Below are positions 10,328 to 21,680 of a stretch of 64,000 nucleotides of DNA, one piece after another. Every line of letters starts with the position of its first letter. Position 1 is the stretch's first letter. A program made the position numbers and the translations under genes. The DNA is taken from contig NZ_CM003594.1 of assembly GCF_001435295.1 (NCBI RefSeq), forward strand, positions 2,433,361 through 2,497,360. Reading direction: 5' to 3'. Source of the DNA: Psychrobacter sp. P11F6 (GTDB lineage: Bacteria > Pseudomonadota > Gammaproteobacteria > Pseudomonadales > Moraxellaceae). The notes below the pieces were generated by a model. It searched no databases. It was not told the DNA's origin and saw only the letters and a program-made list of their open reading frames with translations.

Positions 10328-10942
10328 ATGACAGATACTGACAATACCAAGCAAGATCATGACAAACCATCCTCATTATCTACCGCTTTACTGTCATTGA
10401 CCGACGAGCAGCGACAGCATCTAGAAGACTTAAGCAAGCATATCGAAGTGCTATTACATGCGTCAGAAGCGCCCCTAACCGCCACTGTCTTAAGAAAACA
10501 CCTGTCTTTAACGGCTAAAGAGCTAACACAGGTTTTGGCGCTACTAAGACAGCGCTTAGATATGGGCGTGCTAAGCTTGCACGAAACTGCCAGCGGTTAT
10601 CGACTGCAAGTCGCGAATAACTATAGTGCTTTAATTCAACGCGTCTTCCCGCAGCGCCAAGAACGCCTGAGCCAAGCCTTACTTGAGACGCTTAGTGTGA
10701 TTGCTTACAAGCAGCCAGTGACTCGTAGCGACATAGAGCACGTGCGCGGTGTGACGCTATCAAGCAATATACTGCGTCAACTATTTGATAAAGGCTGGAT
10801 TGAAGAGAAAGGTTACAAAGAAACCTTGGGTCGCCCAGCATTGCTACAGACCACGCCACAATTTTTAGATGCATTTGGACTGAGTGAGTTGAGCGAGTTG
10901 CCACCGATGCCAGATATCAGCGCCATCAAAGCGATGTCTTAA
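10328..10942 (+). CDS. scpB: Segregation and condensation protein B
   Basis: Partner of ScpA in the SMC condensin complex; it forms dimers of winged-helix domains. The 204-residue protein has a charged N-terminus, then the first winged helix (HIEVLLHASEAPLTATVLRKHL) and the second with LLETLSVIAYKQPVTRSDIE and the strongly conserved VRGV. It ends with GRPALLQTTPQFLDAFGL, typical of ScpB. It is last in the probable trpS-scpA-scpB unit and convergent with lolA. Confidence 0.95.
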   Translation: MTDTDNTKQDHDKPSSLSTALLSLTDEQRQHLEDLSKHIEVLLHASEAPLTATVLRKHLSLTAKELTQVLALLRQRLDMGVLSLHETASGYRLQVANNYSALIQRVFPQRQERLSQALLETLSVIAYKQPVTRSDIEHVRGVTLSSNILRQLFDKGWIEEKGYKETLGRPALLQTTPQFLDAFGLSELSELPPMPDISAIKAMS

Positions 10943-11032
10943 GCCTTTAGAGCGTGAAGCCTTTAAAAATCATTAAGCAATTAAAACGTAGTATAGAAGA
11001 GATTTAGCATTATTCTCCAGAGAATCTTTATT

Positions 11033-11069
11033 CAAAAAAAAGACAGACCGCATAGGATCTGTCTTTTTT
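11033..11069. terminator. Bidirectional terminator between scpB and lolA
   Basis: AGACAGA (11041-11047) pairs with TCTGTCT (11058-11064), flanked by an A run on the left and a T run on the right, so it can end transcripts from both sides. It sits between the convergent scpB (+) and lolA (-). Confidence 0.75.
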
Positions 11070-11126
11070 ATTTAATCAATAAAGTCTTTAATTGATCTTT
11101 AATAATTGGCTCTTGCTAACGGCCTA

Positions 11127-11816
11127 TTATTGATTGATAACATCAACGCCTTTTGGTGGCGTAAACTTAAACTGACTGCTACTGATGCTTGGGTTTAGTT
11201 TGATACTACTGAATTTGATGGAAGTAGTTTGACCAAGGCTATCATTTAGTACCATCATTACTGGCTTACCACCGCTAAAACTCATTGATAAACTCTTAAA
11301 GCTGGCACTGTCTGATTTTGGGTACAGCACATAGTAATTTTTATTATCATATGGCTGGGTAATTTTGAAATTCTTGTCAATTTGGCTTGGGTCGCCTGAT
11401 AACAGCAGTGCTGGTGTATTACCAACTTGGCTGTCAACGTTTTGCTTGGTCGCTTGTTCTAAATCCTTGTCATAAACCCACATGGAGTTACCATTAGCGA
11501 CGATCAGTTGCTGTGATGGCGACTTTGTTTCCCAGCGGAAATTATTTGGGCGTTGTACACTCATCGTACCCGTAAAAGTACCACTGTTGGCACCTTTGGT
11601 CGTTTGGCTAAAGTTAGCCGTCATGCTTTTGGTATTTGTCAGCAGCTTGTTTAAACGTTTGGCAGCGGTCAAATTATCAGCTGGTGCAGCAGTAGCTGAT
11701 TGTGTCAATACCATCATCGGGGCTGCGACACCAAGCGATGTCATTAATACACCAGCTAAAGCACCGCTCATCATTTTTTGTTTTAAAGTTGTTTTGTTGG
11801 TTAATAAAGTCATCAT
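11127..11816 (-). CDS. lolA: Outer membrane lipoprotein carrier protein LolA
   Basis: Periplasmic chaperone that carries lipoproteins from LolCDE to LolB at the outer membrane. The 229-residue precursor starts at a double ATG behind GAGAGGA and has a signal peptide with a hydrophobic core MSGALAGVLMTSLGVAAPM and a probable cleavage after ATAAPA. The mature part shows LolA features: SMTANFSQTT, GTMSVQRPNNFRWETKSPSQQLIVANG and the DP..ID and LNDSLGQTTSIKFSSIKLN segments. It stands alone with its own terminator. Confidence 0.92.
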   Translation of the reverse strand: MMTLLTNKTTLKQKMMSGALAGVLMTSLGVAAPMMVLTQSATAAPADNLTAAKRLNKLLTNTKSMTANFSQTTKGANSGTFTGTMSVQRPNNFRWETKSPSQQLIVANGNSMWVYDKDLEQATKQNVDSQVGNTPALLLSGDPSQIDKNFKITQPYDNKNYYVLYPKSDSASFKSLSMSFSGGKPVMMVLNDSLGQTTSIKFSSIKLNPSISSSQFKFTPPKGVDVINQ

Positions 11817-12178
11817 AAATCCTCTCTAAAAATGCATAATCGCTTAAAAATTGTCGCTTTAAAATAAGACATCTTATTAAAATTTTTGTTTTCCATAAAT
11901 ATTTATCTAGCCACCATAAAATAGCTGCTAATAAACCATGACGACAGTGTGCCAGTTTTTTTATTACACGCCTAGTCATGATTTGCAATCTTTACTACCG
12001 CTGCCATACACGCTTGTAACTACTCTTTTGACCATTATTGTGATCATAAGTGGCTACACAATAATAAACCGCATGGATGGTGATTTTTTTGACTATTCAT
12101 TATTTTCTAACGTTATTTACTAATATTGTTTATCAGCATAAAGCCAATTTAGTATCCATAACCACTACGAAAATAACT
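11817..12178. other. Upstream region of lolA, no gene seen
   Basis: About 360 bp of AT-rich DNA between the lolA start and the rpmA terminator. It should contain the lolA promoter. I see no convincing ORF, RNA gene or repeat. Confidence 0.4.
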
Positions 12179-12218
12179 AAAAAAAGCCCCTACTACCAAA
12201 CGGTAATAGAGGCTTTTT
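12179..12218 (-). terminator. Intrinsic terminator of rplU-rpmA
   Basis: Read on the minus strand, a GC-rich stem with arms at 12186-12197 and 12202-12214 (one unpaired base) and a short loop is followed by a run of T. It lies about 50 bp after rpmA. Confidence 0.8.
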
Positions 12219-12266
12219 AGTCATCGGATTATTTTAGTCTTTGACTAAAACAACCTAGATGGGCAA

Positions 12267-12524
12267 TTATGCGCTTTCAACCATTACATAACGACGGTTG
12301 AACTTACCTTTGGTCGCAAACTTTACCACACCGTCATTCAGTGCAAATAAAGTATGATCACGACCCATGCCAACGCCTTCGCCTGCGTGGAATTCTGTAC
12401 CACGTTGACGAACGATGATGTTACCAGCTGTGATAGCTTGGCCACCAAAGATTTTAACGCCTAGCATTTTTGGGTTTGAATCACGACCATTACGGCTTGA
12501 ACCGGCAGCTTTCTTATGTGCCAT
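12267..12524 (-). CDS. rpmA: 50S ribosomal protein L27
   Basis: Large-subunit protein whose N-terminus reaches toward the peptidyl transferase centre. The 85 residues begin [20 protein letters not shown], which is diagnostic, and include [28 protein letters not shown]. No N-terminal extension is present, unlike the Firmicute form that must be cleaved. It is second in rplU-rpmA, 91 bp after rplU. Confidence 0.98.
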   Translation of the reverse strand: MAHKKAAGSSRNGRDSNPKMLGVKIFGGQAITAGNIIVRQRGTEFHAGEGVGMGRDHTLFALNDGVVKFATKGKFNRRYVMVESA

Positions 12525-12615
12525 GGGAAAATCTCCTTGTTAATTTGACTTATCGCTGATGCGATAACTCTTAAGCATTTAGTGCACTATTTAGCAGTAA
12601 TTGCTAAGTGGATAA

Positions 12616-12927
12616 TTAGGCATTAATAGCTTTGATTTTTAACAAGGTATACCATTGGCGGTGACCTTGCTCTTTGTGATAATGCTTACGACGGTTGTGC
12701 TTAACGATACGGATTTTTTCGCCGCGACCATGTTCAACCACTTCAACTTCAACGCTAGCACCTTCAACGATAGGCTGACCGATTTTGACAGTTTCGCCGT
12801 CAACAATCATCAATACATCTTCGAATTTAATTGTTGCGCCAGTTTCTGCTTTTAGTAGTTCAACTTTAAGCAACTCATCGACAACTACACGGTGCTGTTT
12901 ACCACCAGTTTTGATTACTGCGTACAT
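12616..12927 (-). CDS. rplU: 50S ribosomal protein L21
   Basis: Large-subunit protein that binds 23S rRNA. The 103 residues start [20 protein letters not shown] and end with the L21 block [26 protein letters not shown]. It is first gene of the rplU-rpmA operon, read from the promoter at 13015-13043. Confidence 0.98.
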   Translation of the reverse strand: MYAVIKTGGKQHRVVVDELLKVELLKAETGATIKFEDVLMIVDGETVKIGQPIVEGASVEVEVVEHGRGEKIRIVKHNRRKHYHKEQGHRQWYTLLKIKAINA

Positions 12928-13014
12928 TGTATGACTCCGTTTAACCCGTGTGCCGTGGCTGATGTTATACCAACGCTTTTACGACGAACACGACAGGGAA
13001 AAATTAAAGGCAAG

Positions 13015-13043
13015 ATTTTACGGCTTTTTGCTCATAAAAGCAA
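13015..13043 (-). promoter_or_regulatory. Promoter of rplU-rpmA
   Basis: On the minus strand TTGCTT (13043-13038) and TAAAAT (13020-13015) are 17 bp apart, about 90 bp before rplU. It is a good sigma-70 fit in the expected place. Confidence 0.6.
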
Positions 13044-13478
13044 GCCGTCTATCTCACTTGTTTGACTGGTTTTTGTAAGGCAGTTACACGAATAACCACC
13101 TCACTTTTTATTATATCTACTGCTGATTAGGAGCACATCTAAGATGCTACTCCAACAAAAAAACACTATATAATAATAGCGGCTATTATAACTTATATAA
13201 TCAGCGACTTACAGCCTTTTATACATCTCTTAAAGGACCTTAGATATCGCCGATAAATGACCATTAATTCTAATGAAGTTTCAGCCAATTTTTACAGTTT
13301 TTATATCAATTTCTATATATAGTAAATCTTATATGAAAGATAGGCGCGATGTTTTAGGCACGTTTTAACCCACAATCTAAAGGCATAGCTATGCTATTAT
13401 AGAAAATAATGCCTTACCTATCTATAAAACTAAGGCTATAAAAAATTCTCTTTATTCTTATTAATATGACTATTTATT
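13044..13478. other. Divergent upstream region of rplU and ispB
   Basis: About 430 bp of very AT-rich DNA. It should carry the ispB promoter; several TATAAT-like hexamers (for example near 13169) make a single choice unsafe. No ORF or RNA gene recognised. Confidence 0.4.
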
Positions 13479-14504
13479 ATGACCAGCATCCCTTCACATA
13501 AAACAGATTCAATGACTCAATCAACGCCTAATTATGCTGATATCCAAAGTATCGTGGCGGATGATTTTGAGATTATGGACAAGCAAGTATTTGGTAGTCT
13601 TAATTCCAAAGTTCAGCTGGTAATGAGCGTCTCACAGCATGTAATTAATGCTGGTGGTAAGCGAATGCGCCCGCTGATTACCTTGTTATGTGCACGCATG
13701 TTTGAGGACAAGCCCTCAGAAAAAGCCATGCATCTAGCCGCTATTACTGAAATGCTGCATACAGCGACCTTGGTTCATGACGATGTGATTGATGAGTCAG
13801 GACAGCGCCGTGGTAAGCCAACTGCTAATGCCACTTGGGATAATGCCACCGCGGTACTAGTCGGTGACTATCTGATTGCTCGCGCCTTTAATTTATTAGT
13901 TGGCTTCCAAAGCCTGCCACTGTTGCAAGTATTCTCAGATGGCACCTGCGATATCGCTGAAGGCGAAGTATTGCAGCTCCAGCATCAGCACAACCCTGCC
14001 GCGACAGAAGAGGATTACTTGCGCATTATTGACGGTAAAACCTCGCGGCTGTTTATGATGGCGACTCAAGGCGCTGCAATTTTACAAGACAGAATAGAGC
14101 ATATGCAGGCTTTAGGCGATTTTGGTCAGCACTTTGGCAATGCTTTTCAAATTATCGATGATGTACTCGACTATAGTGGTGATAGTGAGGTAATGGGCAA
14201 AAACCTAGGAGACGACCTTGCTGAAGGCAAGCCAACCCTACCGACCATCAAAGCGCTTGAGCTGCTAAAAGACAACGATGCCGAAGGCTATGAGCAGTTG
14301 CGTGTCGCTGTACAAACTGGAAAGACACCGAACGCTGAACAACTTATTGAGTTAGTGCGCCGCTCAGGATCATTAGATTACTGTAAGCAGCGGGCTTGGG
14401 AAGAAACCAAGCTGGCGCAACAAGCACTGAGTACGTTACCTGACAATCGTTATCGCACAGGCTTATATCAATTGACTGAATTGGCTAGCGCACGCTTGCT
14501 GTAG
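13479..14504 (+). CDS. ispB: Octaprenyl diphosphate synthase (trans-polyprenyl synthase)
   Basis: Makes the long isoprenoid side chain of ubiquinone/menaquinone by sequential condensation of IPP onto an allylic diphosphate. The 341-residue protein has the first aspartate-rich motif in LVHDDVIDESGQRRGKPT and the second in IIDDVLDYSGD, plus the conserved GGKRMRPLI at the substrate site. An ATG 33 bp further in (MTQSTPNYADIQ) would also suit the family length; I kept the upstream start. Its usual position upstream or opposite of rplU-rpmA supports IspB. Chain length (C40, C45) cannot be read directly. Confidence 0.92.
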   Translation: MTSIPSHKTDSMTQSTPNYADIQSIVADDFEIMDKQVFGSLNSKVQLVMSVSQHVINAGGKRMRPLITLLCARMFEDKPSEKAMHLAAITEMLHTATLVHDDVIDESGQRRGKPTANATWDNATAVLVGDYLIARAFNLLVGFQSLPLLQVFSDGTCDIAEGEVLQLQHQHNPAATEEDYLRIIDGKTSRLFMMATQGAAILQDRIEHMQALGDFGQHFGNAFQIIDDVLDYSGDSEVMGKNLGDDLAEGKPTLPTIKALELLKDNDAEGYEQLRVAVQTGKTPNAEQLIELVRRSGSLDYCKQRAWEETKLAQQALSTLPDNRYRTGLYQLTELASARLL

Positions 14505-15124
14505 TCAGTATCGTCATAACAGCTGTCAATACTTGCGGCTAGCAGCCATTAGCTGTTGGTAAAGACCATTAATGAGTAATTGTGTTAATGGTCACAGTTA
14601 ATAGTTGCTAAAGTTTTTGTTTTGTTGACAAACCTTATTTATCGTTGGTTAAAGACCTTACAGCCTATATGGATATGCTATTTTCACAAAAGTTTACAAT
14701 TATTTCTCATTGACCGTTGTATGACTGTACATTAGCTGTTAATGAAGATGGCGCTTGCCATGACAGCATTTAATGCATTCACAAAAGCTGATATTACGAT
14801 TTCTAACCATAAATCCTGCGCTCAACTACTTGACTGTGGGGTTATCCCGATAGTTTATAATTACTCGTTAACTTTACTAATCAAGGTTGTGGTTTGGCTA
14901 CAGCTTTGATGCTTAAGATTCTTAAACCGATATTTGATACTTATATCGCTATTAGAGGTTCTAATAGTGATGTTTGGCTAAATTCATATTATTAAGAACA
15001 AACTTAGCCGAGAAAGTAAAGATCATTAGAATCAACACTCATTTTTATATTCAATACGCTTAGATTTATTGATAAACTTTTTATACTGTCATTACTTATT
15101 TTATACCTATTGCCGAGGACATTG
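14505..15124. other. Long intergenic region before the RND efflux operon
   Basis: About 620 bp with no convincing ORF. A short inverted repeat (ACCATTAA at 14565-14572 with TTAATGGT at 14585-14592) follows ispB but has no T run. A TTGACA at 14625-14630 lacks a good -10 at the right distance. No regulator gene of the TetR type, often found beside such operons, is present here, so control of the pump must come from elsewhere. Confidence 0.45.
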
Positions 15125-16522
15125 ATGAAGCACTCTACTCTTGCGCTTGTAATAGCATCTGTACTATCTGGAGCTGTACTGATTGGCTGTGACAAAAACG
15201 AGGACGCCGCTGGCGCAGATGCCGCACAGCAGCAGATGCCGCCTGCGGTTGTTAACGTCCAGACTGTCACGCTCGATACTGTACCCCAAGTACAGACTTT
15301 TTCTGGACGTACTACGGCTTATCAGACTGCCGACGTCCGCCCACAAGTTAATGGCGTTATTGACGAAGTATTGTTCCGTGAAGGCGGCAACGTCAAAAAA
15401 GGCCAGCCACTTTATCGTATCAATACTGATAACTACGCTTCTTCTGTCACCAGTGGTCAGGCAGCAGTGCAACAAGCACAAGCAAATTACCAGACAGCAC
15501 AAGCAAATAATGCCAATGCAAAAGCCGAGCTAGCCAGCCGTCAGGCATCATTGGCACAAGCGCAAAATGATTTACAGCGCTTACAAGGCTTGGTCAGTAT
15601 CGACGCCATCTCAAAGCAGCAGTATGAGCAGGCACAAACACAAGTACGTACTGCACAAGCAGCGGTACAAAGTGCGGCCGCCGCTGTTGGACAGACACAA
15701 GCAGGCATCGAAAGTGCAAAAGCAGGCATTCAAACTGCTCAAGCGGGTTTAGATGCTAGTAACCTAGATCTTAACCGTACCATCGTACGTGCCCCGCTGT
15801 CAGGTCGTACTGACCGCTCTAGTGTCACCGCTGGTACTTTGGTCAGCGCAGGTCAGGCTGATCCGCTGGTGACTATCTCACGCTTGGATCCTATCTATGT
15901 TGATATCAGTCAATCTTCCTCTGAGCTATTAAAACTGCGTCAGCAAATCGCTGAAGGCAAAGCACAGCCGGGTATGAATTCGGTTGAGTTGGTATTAGAA
16001 GATGGCTCAGTCTACCCAGCACGCGGCAAGCTTGCTTTATCTGAAGCAAAAGTTGATGAATCAACAGGCGCTGTGACCTTGCGTGCTATTTTTCCAAACA
16101 GCAATAACATCTTGCTGCCTGGTATGTATGTGACGGCACGTTTGACACAAAGCGTGATTACCAATGCTGCATTGGTACCGCAAAGCGCCGTAATGCGTAC
16201 ACCAAAAAGTGAGACGCAAGTTTACATCGTTGATGAAAATAATAAAATCCAAGTACGTCCTGTCACTATTAATGGCACTTATAAAGGCCAGTGGGTTGTC
16301 ACTGACGGCTTACAAGCAGGGGACAAGATAGTTGTTATCGGCGGCTCAAAAGTTAAGCCTGAACAAGAGGTGGTCGTTAAGCCATTAGAGAATCCAAACC
16401 CAGCACCAGCTAAAGAAGGTGCCCCTAATGCCCAGACGCCGCCGCAAGCTGCTAAAGCGATGGATAAGCCAGCTAGCAAAGATGCCACTGCTCAGAAACC
16501 AGCAGAGTCTACCGCTAACTAA
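15125..16522 (+). CDS. acrA: RND efflux periplasmic adaptor (AcrA/AdeI-like lipoprotein)
   Basis: Membrane fusion protein that links an inner-membrane RND pump to an outer membrane channel. I place the start at the ATG at 15125 behind GAGG (15115-15118), not at the in-frame TTG 15 bp earlier. A signal peptide ends in the lipobox LIGC (about residue 22), so the protein should be lipid-anchored in the periplasm. Then come the barrel-sandwich half (GNVKKGQPLYRINTDNY), a long alanine- and glutamine-rich coiled-coil hairpin, the second half LNRTIVRAPLSGRTDRSSV and the beta-barrel domains. The C-terminal tail of about 45 residues is rich in P, A and K. The RND pump gene follows 34 bp downstream. 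Confidence 0.93.
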   Translation: MKHSTLALVIASVLSGAVLIGCDKNEDAAGADAAQQQMPPAVVNVQTVTLDTVPQVQTFSGRTTAYQTADVRPQVNGVIDEVLFREGGNVKKGQPLYRINTDNYASSVTSGQAAVQQAQANYQTAQANNANAKAELASRQASLAQAQNDLQRLQGLVSIDAISKQQYEQAQTQVRTAQAAVQSAAAAVGQTQAGIESAKAGIQTAQAGLDASNLDLNRTIVRAPLSGRTDRSSVTAGTLVSAGQADPLVTISRLDPIYVDISQSSSELLKLRQQIAEGKAQPGMNSVELVLEDGSVYPARGKLALSEAKVDESTGAVTLRAIFPNSNNILLPGMYVTARLTQSVITNAALVPQSAVMRTPKSETQVYIVDENNKIQVRPVTINGTYKGQWVVTDGLQAGDKIVVIGGSKVKPEQEVVVKPLENPNPAPAKEGAPNAQTPPQAAKAMDKPASKDATAQKPAESTAN

Positions 16523-16556
16523 TTCCATTCAAAGATAGGAAGACTAGGAATATACT

Positions 16557-19500
16557 ATGTCACGTTTTTTTATTAATCGCCCTATTTTTGCATGGGTTAT
16601 GGCTATTTTAGTCATGCTCATCGGGGTGATATCGGTCATTAACTTACCGATTGAGCAGTATCCACGTATTGCACCACCGACGATTTCAGTCAGCGCAAGC
16701 TATCCTGGTGCTAATGCTCAGACGGTTGAAGATTCAGTCGTTCAGATTATTGAGCAACGCATGAAGGGTCTTGATGGTCTGATGTATATGTCGTCATCGA
16801 GCTCCTCGAATGGTGCTGCATCCATTACGCTCACTTTCGAAAATGGTACAGATTCTGATACTGCACAGGTACAGGTACAGAACAAACTCCAAGCCGCCAT
16901 GAGCTCACTACCCGAGTCGGTACAGCGTCAAGGCGTCAACGTTAATAAATCCTCTAGCAGCTTTTTAATGGTGCAAGGTTTTATCTCTGAAGATGGCAGT
17001 ATGGATCGTGCGGATATCGCCGATTATGTCAACTCAAACGTTGTTGACCAGTTAAGCCGTGTGGAAGGTGTTGGTGAAGTACAAGTTTTCGGTTCTGCTT
17101 ATGCCATGCGCATTTGGTTAGATCCGGCGCGCTTACGTAGCTATAACATGGTACCAGCGGATGTGGTTGAGGCAGTACGTGCACAAAACGCCCAAGTATC
17201 TGCCGGTCAGCTAGGTCAAGCACCTGCTGATACCAGTCAACAGGTTATCAATGCGACTGTCACGGTTCAAAGCTACCTACAAACGCCTGATGAATTTAAA
17301 AACATTCTATTAAAAACCGATACCGCTGGCGCAAAAGTGCGTTTAGGTGATGTGGCAGAGGTTGAGATTGGTAGTGCAGACTACGGCGTAGTGTCGCTAT
17401 ACAATGGTAAAGAAGCAGCTGGTCTTGGTATTTCATTGGCGGGTGGTGCAAACGCACTGGAAACTCGTGAAGCCGTTGGTGCTCGTATGGCAGAGCTGGA
17501 AGCAAACTTCCCAGCAGGTCTAACATCCGTTATCCCTTATGACACCACACCATTTGTGCGCTTGTCTATCGAACAAGTGGTTATGACACTGCTTGAGGCA
17601 ATTGTTCTCGTATTTATCGTTATGTTCGTTTTCTTACAGAACTGGCGTGCGACTATCATTCCTACTCTTGCCGTACCTGTCGTACTACTTGGCACCTTCG
17701 CTGTACTTTACATCGCTGGTTTTAGTATTAACGTCTTGACCATGTTTGCCATGGTACTATCCATCGGTCTGTTGGTCGATGATGCGATCGTCGTCGTCGA
17801 AAACGTTGAGCGTATCTTGGAAGAAGATCCTGATATCTCTATTAAGGATGCTACCGTACAATCAATGGGCGAGATTAGTAAAATCGTTATTGGTATTGCG
17901 CTGATTCTATCTGCCGTATTCGTACCGATGGCATTCTTCGGTGGCTCAACAGGTGTGATTTATCGTCAGTTCTCTATCACCTTGATTACCAGTATGGTGC
18001 TATCGGCCTTAGTGGCGCTTATTTTTACCCCTGCCCTTTGTGTGACCTTACTCAAGCGTAGCAAGAGCCATGACAAAGGCAATACAGAAGAGCAAAAAGG
18101 CTTCTTTGGTTGGTTTAACCGCTCGTTTTATAAAGTCAGTCGTAGTTACGAGAATTTAGTTGGCAAAAGTTTCCGCTTGAAGTGGCTATACTTAATTCTT
18201 TATGCTGCCATTATCGGTATTATGGCAGTGGTATTCTTACGTATTCCCGGCTCGTTCTTACCAGAAGAAGATCAAGGTATTATGTTTACCTTGGTTCAGT
18301 TACCTGCTGGTGCGACGCTTGATGAAACGCAAGAAGTGCTCGATAAAGTCAGTGATTATTACAGTACCCAAGAAGGCGATAATATCGCTTCAGTCTTTAC
18401 TATCGCAGGTTTTAGTTTTGCAGGACAAGGGCAGAATATGGGACTGGCCTTTGTACGTTTATCGGATTGGGCTGATCGTCCTGGTGAAGAAAACACTGCA
18501 CAGGCTGTCGCTGATCGCGCCATGGGTTACTTCTTTACCCAATTAAATGAAGCACAAGTATTTGCGATTGTACCGCCAGCCATAACCGAACTTGGTAACG
18601 CCAGTGGTTTTGACTTAATGATTCAAGACACGGGTAACCTTGGACATGAGGGTCTACTCGAAGCACGTAATATGCTGCTTGGCATGGCTGCGCAAAACGA
18701 CAAAGTCGCGGGCGTTCGTCCAAATGGTCAAGAAGATGCACCGCAGTTAAAAGTGAATATTAATCAAGAGCAGGCCGCTGCTTATGGCTTGTCACTTGCT
18801 AGTATTAATAGCGTTATTTCTACCGCTTGGGGCTCAAGTTATATTAATGACTTCGTCGATCGCGGGCGTATTAAACGCGTCTTTGTTCAAGGTGAACCAA
18901 GCAGCCGCACTAACCCTGAAGATATTGCTAAATGGTATGTACGCAACGATGTAGGTGAAATGATTTCATTTGATGCGTTCTCTAGCAGCGAATGGCAATC
19001 TGGCTCACCGCGTCTGACCCGTTATAACAGCTTACCATCGATGAATATTCAAGGTAGTGCTGCACCCGGTCTAAGTACGGGTGAAGCGATGAGTTCGATG
19101 GAAGCAATGATGGAGAATCTGCCTGAAGGTGTGGGCTATGAGTGGACGGGTATGTCACTTGAAGAGCAAAAGTCAGGTGCACAAGCGCCAATGCTATACG
19201 CGCTTTCAATCTTGGTGGTATTCTTATGTCTAGCAGCCTTGTATGAAAGCTGGTCTATCCCCTTCTCTGTGCTATTGGTCATTCCACTTGGGGTATTAGG
19301 TGCAGTCATCTTTACTTGGCTACGTGGCTTTAATAACGATATTTATTTGCAGGTAGGTCTACTCACAGTCGTTGGTCTATCCGCTAAAAATGCTATCTTA
19401 ATTATTGAGTTTGCAAAAGAGCACCAAGAGGAAGGCTATAGTCTGAGAGAAGCCGTTATGACAGCCGCGCGTCAACGTTTGCGCCCGATTATCATGACCT

Positions 19501-19787
19501 CGCTTGCCTTTGGACTGGGTGTTGTGCCATTATTTATCGCCACAGGTCCTGGTTCAGGCAGTCAAAATGCCATTGGTACTAGTGTACTAGGTGGCGTCGT
19601 GACCGCGACATTGTTAGGTATCTTCTTTATTCCCATGTTTTATATTTGGGTACGTAGTATGTTCCCGTACAAATACGAGAATAATAAACCAAATGATAAA
19701 GATGATGGTCATGGTACGCCTGACCCACAAGACCCAACGCCTTCTGAGAATTATCAGCCTGCAAGCTTTGGAGACAATACACAATGA
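16557..19787 (+). CDS. acrB: RND multidrug efflux pump, HAE-1 family (AcrB/AdeJ-like)
   Basis: Proton-driven inner-membrane exporter that captures hydrophobic drugs from the periplasm. The 1076-residue protein starts [21 protein letters not shown], shows the duplicated 6-TM plus large-loop layout, and in TM4 has the proton-relay aspartate pair ([20 protein letters not shown]). TM10 carries the essential lysine in [17 protein letters not shown]. The signature [15 protein letters not shown] also fits HAE-1. The C-terminal tail is hydrophilic (about 45 residues). It overlaps the downstream channel gene by 4 bp. Substrates cannot be read from sequence. Confidence 0.95.
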   Translation: MSRFFINRPIFAWVMAILVMLIGVISVINLPIEQYPRIAPPTISVSASYPGANAQTVEDSVVQIIEQRMKGLDGLMYMSSSSSSNGAASITLTFENGTDSDTAQVQVQNKLQAAMSSLPESVQRQGVNVNKSSSSFLMVQGFISEDGSMDRADIADYVNSNVVDQLSRVEGVGEVQVFGSAYAMRIWLDPARLRSYNMVPADVVEAVRAQNAQVSAGQLGQAPADTSQQVINATVTVQSYLQTPDEFKNILLKTDTAGAKVRLGDVAEVEIGSADYGVVSLYNGKEAAGLGISLAGGANALETREAVGARMAELEANFPAGLTSVIPYDTTPFVRLSIEQVVMTLLEAIVLVFIVMFVFLQNWRATIIPTLAVPVVLLGTFAVLYIAGFSINVLTMFAMVLSIGLLVDDAIVVVENVERILEEDPDISIKDATVQSMGEISKIVIGIALILSAVFVPMAFFGGSTGVIYRQFSITLITSMVLSALVALIFTPALCVTLLKRSKSHDKGNTEEQKGFFGWFNRSFYKVSRSYENLVGKSFRLKWLYLILYAAIIGIMAVVFLRIPGSFLPEEDQGIMFTLVQLPAGATLDETQEVLDKVSDYYSTQEGDNIASVFTIAGFSFAGQGQNMGLAFVRLSDWADRPGEENTAQAVADRAMGYFFTQLNEAQVFAIVPPAITELGNASGFDLMIQDTGNLGHEGLLEARNMLLGMAAQNDKVAGVRPNGQEDAPQLKVNINQEQAAAYGLSLASINSVISTAWGSSYINDFVDRGRIKRVFVQGEPSSRTNPEDIAKWYVRNDVGEMISFDAFSSSEWQSGSPRLTRYNSLPSMNIQGSAAPGLSTGEAMSSMEAMMENLPEGVGYEWTGMSLEEQKSGAQAPMLYALSILVVFLCLAALYESWSIPFSVLLVIPLGVLGAVIFTWLRGFNNDIYLQVGLLTVVGLSAKNAILIIEFAKEHQEEGYSLREAVMTAARQRLRPIIMTSLAFGLGVVPLFIATGPGSGSQNAIGTSVLGGVVTATLLGIFFIPMFYIWVRSMFPYKYENNKPNDKDDGHGTPDPQDPTPSENYQPASFGDNTQ

Positions 19788-21595
19788 GTGTTCAGAAAAT
19801 ATATAACACCAACTCAGCAGCGGTAGCAAATATTGCTATCACTGCGCAACCAGCGGGCTCACATATGCGCAGAAATGCTGGTCGCCTAATCGGCTTGACC
19901 GTTTTAGCGATGAGCATGGCTGCTTGTAACACGATTCCAAAAGCAGATATGCGCCCTGTGCTTGCTGAGCCAAATATCCCTATCGAACAAACCTACGGGG
20001 CATTCGATAAAGAAACAGTTAGTAGCGCTGATCAAGCAAGTATTGCGGGTCAACGCTGGCAGAATTTTTATAGTGACGAACGTTTAAAGGGCTTGATTGC
20101 TTTAGGGCTAGAGAACAACAAAGACTTTGAGAGTGCTCGTTTAGCAATCGAGAAAGCACGCGCACAGTATCAAATTACCGATCTTAATGATCTACCAGCG
20201 ATTAATGGTAATGGTGGATACACGCGTCAAGCACAAAATAGAACCGACAAAAACCCCAATAGTAGTTATAACGTCAACCTAGGGTTGGCTAATTACGAGT
20301 TGGACTTTTGGGGCAAAATTGCTAGCTTAAAAGATCAAGCGCTACAGAATTTCTTAGCCACTACAGCGGCCAAAGACTCGACCCAAATCAGCTTGATTAG
20401 TAACATCGCTCAGAGCTATGCCAACTTGAGCTATAGCTTGGCGCAGTTAAAGCTGGCAGAAGCCACGGTTGAAAGTCGTGAAAAGTCTCTGTTTATCGCT
20501 GATAAACGCTTTGAAGCAGGCATTGATCCGAAGCTGCCATCTTTGCAAGCCAGTGCGTCATTAGAAAATGCCAAACTTGCTGTCCTACGGGCACAAAGTA
20601 GCATTTTAAAATCACGTAACGCCTTGCAGTTCTTGGTGGGTGGACCGATTCCAACCAATCTAATTCCAACACCAGCAGTCAGCAACATCACTAGCCAGCA
20701 GATATTTAGTGCAGGCTTACCAAGTGAGTTGCTACGTTATCGCCCAGATGTACTGCAAGCAGAATACAACCTAAAAGCCGCTGGTGCCAATATCGAAGTG
20801 GCACGCGCGTCTTATTTCCCGTCTATCAGCTTAGCCAGTAGCATTGGGGTTAGTAGCGGCAGTTTAGATGACTTATTCAAAAGCGGCGCTGTCGGTTGGT
20901 CGTTTGGTCCAAGCATTAGCGTGCCTATCTTTGACGCTGGTCGCTTAGACGCCAATTATGATGTGGCTAAAATTGAGCGTGAACAAACGCTCGCAGGCTA
21001 CGAGAAATCTATCCAAACCGCATTCCGTGAAGTGTCAGACGTACTCGCGACACGAGCCACACTTGGTGAGCAGCTCGAAGCACAATACCGTCTACAAGAT
21101 AACTTTGAACAAACATTCCAGATAGCAGATGCACGCTTTAAAGCAGGTATTGCCAACTATCTAGATGTGTTAGATGCACAGCGTTCATTGTTCTCAACGC
21201 AGCAAGGTATTTTGGATTTAGAGCTACAAAAAATTGTGAGCCAAGTCGAGCTATACCAAGTGCTGGGTGGCGGTGCCAATCTGGATGTACCAACGGCGAT
21301 TCCTGTACCGCATAAAAACTTAGTGCAACTAGTGAATCTACCTGCCAATAGCAATAAAGCAAAAGCGACAAATGCTATCGATGCGGCTAGCTCAGCGCGA
21401 GTTGCTTCTGCACAAGAAGCAAACGCCATTAAACAAGCGCAACCATCGGAAACGGCTACCTTTGAGCCGACCGCTGTCGTTGACGTCAATAATGATGGCA
21501 AAAAAGATGCTGCCGTAGGAGTCGTTACCAAACAGACGACGTATAACGAAACCAGCGTTGAGCAAGTACCGGTCACGCAGATCGTTGAGCCTTAA
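19784..21595 (+). CDS. Outer membrane efflux channel lipoprotein (OprM/AdeK, NodT family)
   Basis: TolC-type channel completing the tripartite pump. The ATG at 19784 overlaps the pump stop (ATGA). An alternative ATG at 19865 ([11 protein letters not shown]) lies directly before the signal peptide and would remove 27 residues. The lipobox is SMAAC. Two OEP repeats follow, with [20 protein letters not shown] and [40 protein letters not shown], typical of NodT-family channels. At 603 residues it is about 110 longer than usual. The extra C-terminal region is A-, K- and Q-rich and contains DVNNDGKKD, which looks like a calcium-binding EF-hand/dockerin-type loop. Confidence 0.92.
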   Translation: MSVQKIYNTNSAAVANIAITAQPAGSHMRRNAGRLIGLTVLAMSMAACNTIPKADMRPVLAEPNIPIEQTYGAFDKETVSSADQASIAGQRWQNFYSDERLKGLIALGLENNKDFESARLAIEKARAQYQITDLNDLPAINGNGGYTRQAQNRTDKNPNSSYNVNLGLANYELDFWGKIASLKDQALQNFLATTAAKDSTQISLISNIAQSYANLSYSLAQLKLAEATVESREKSLFIADKRFEAGIDPKLPSLQASASLENAKLAVLRAQSSILKSRNALQFLVGGPIPTNLIPTPAVSNITSQQIFSAGLPSELLRYRPDVLQAEYNLKAAGANIEVARASYFPSISLASSIGVSSGSLDDLFKSGAVGWSFGPSISVPIFDAGRLDANYDVAKIEREQTLAGYEKSIQTAFREVSDVLATRATLGEQLEAQYRLQDNFEQTFQIADARFKAGIANYLDVLDAQRSLFSTQQGILDLELQKIVSQVELYQVLGGGANLDVPTAIPVPHKNLVQLVNLPANSNKAKATNAIDAASSARVASAQEANAIKQAQPSETATFEPTAVVDVNNDGKKDAAVGVVTKQTTYNETSVEQVPVTQIVEP

Positions 21596-21648
21596 ACACT
21601 CATAAATAGTGTGAGGTAATTTCCTTCACATTGATAGTCGATAAGTAC

Positions 21649-21680
21649 AAAAAGCCCTACCGACTTGGTAGGGCTTTTTG
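21649..21680 (+). terminator. Intrinsic terminator of the RND operon
   Basis: AAAAAGCCCTACC (21649-21661) pairs perfectly with GGTAGGGCTTTTT (21667-21679) around a 5-nt loop; the right arm ends in T's. Confidence 0.88.

Noticed and set aside
14565..14592. Inverted repeat after ispB as a terminator
   Set aside because: Only 8 bp, a 12-nt loop and no T run.
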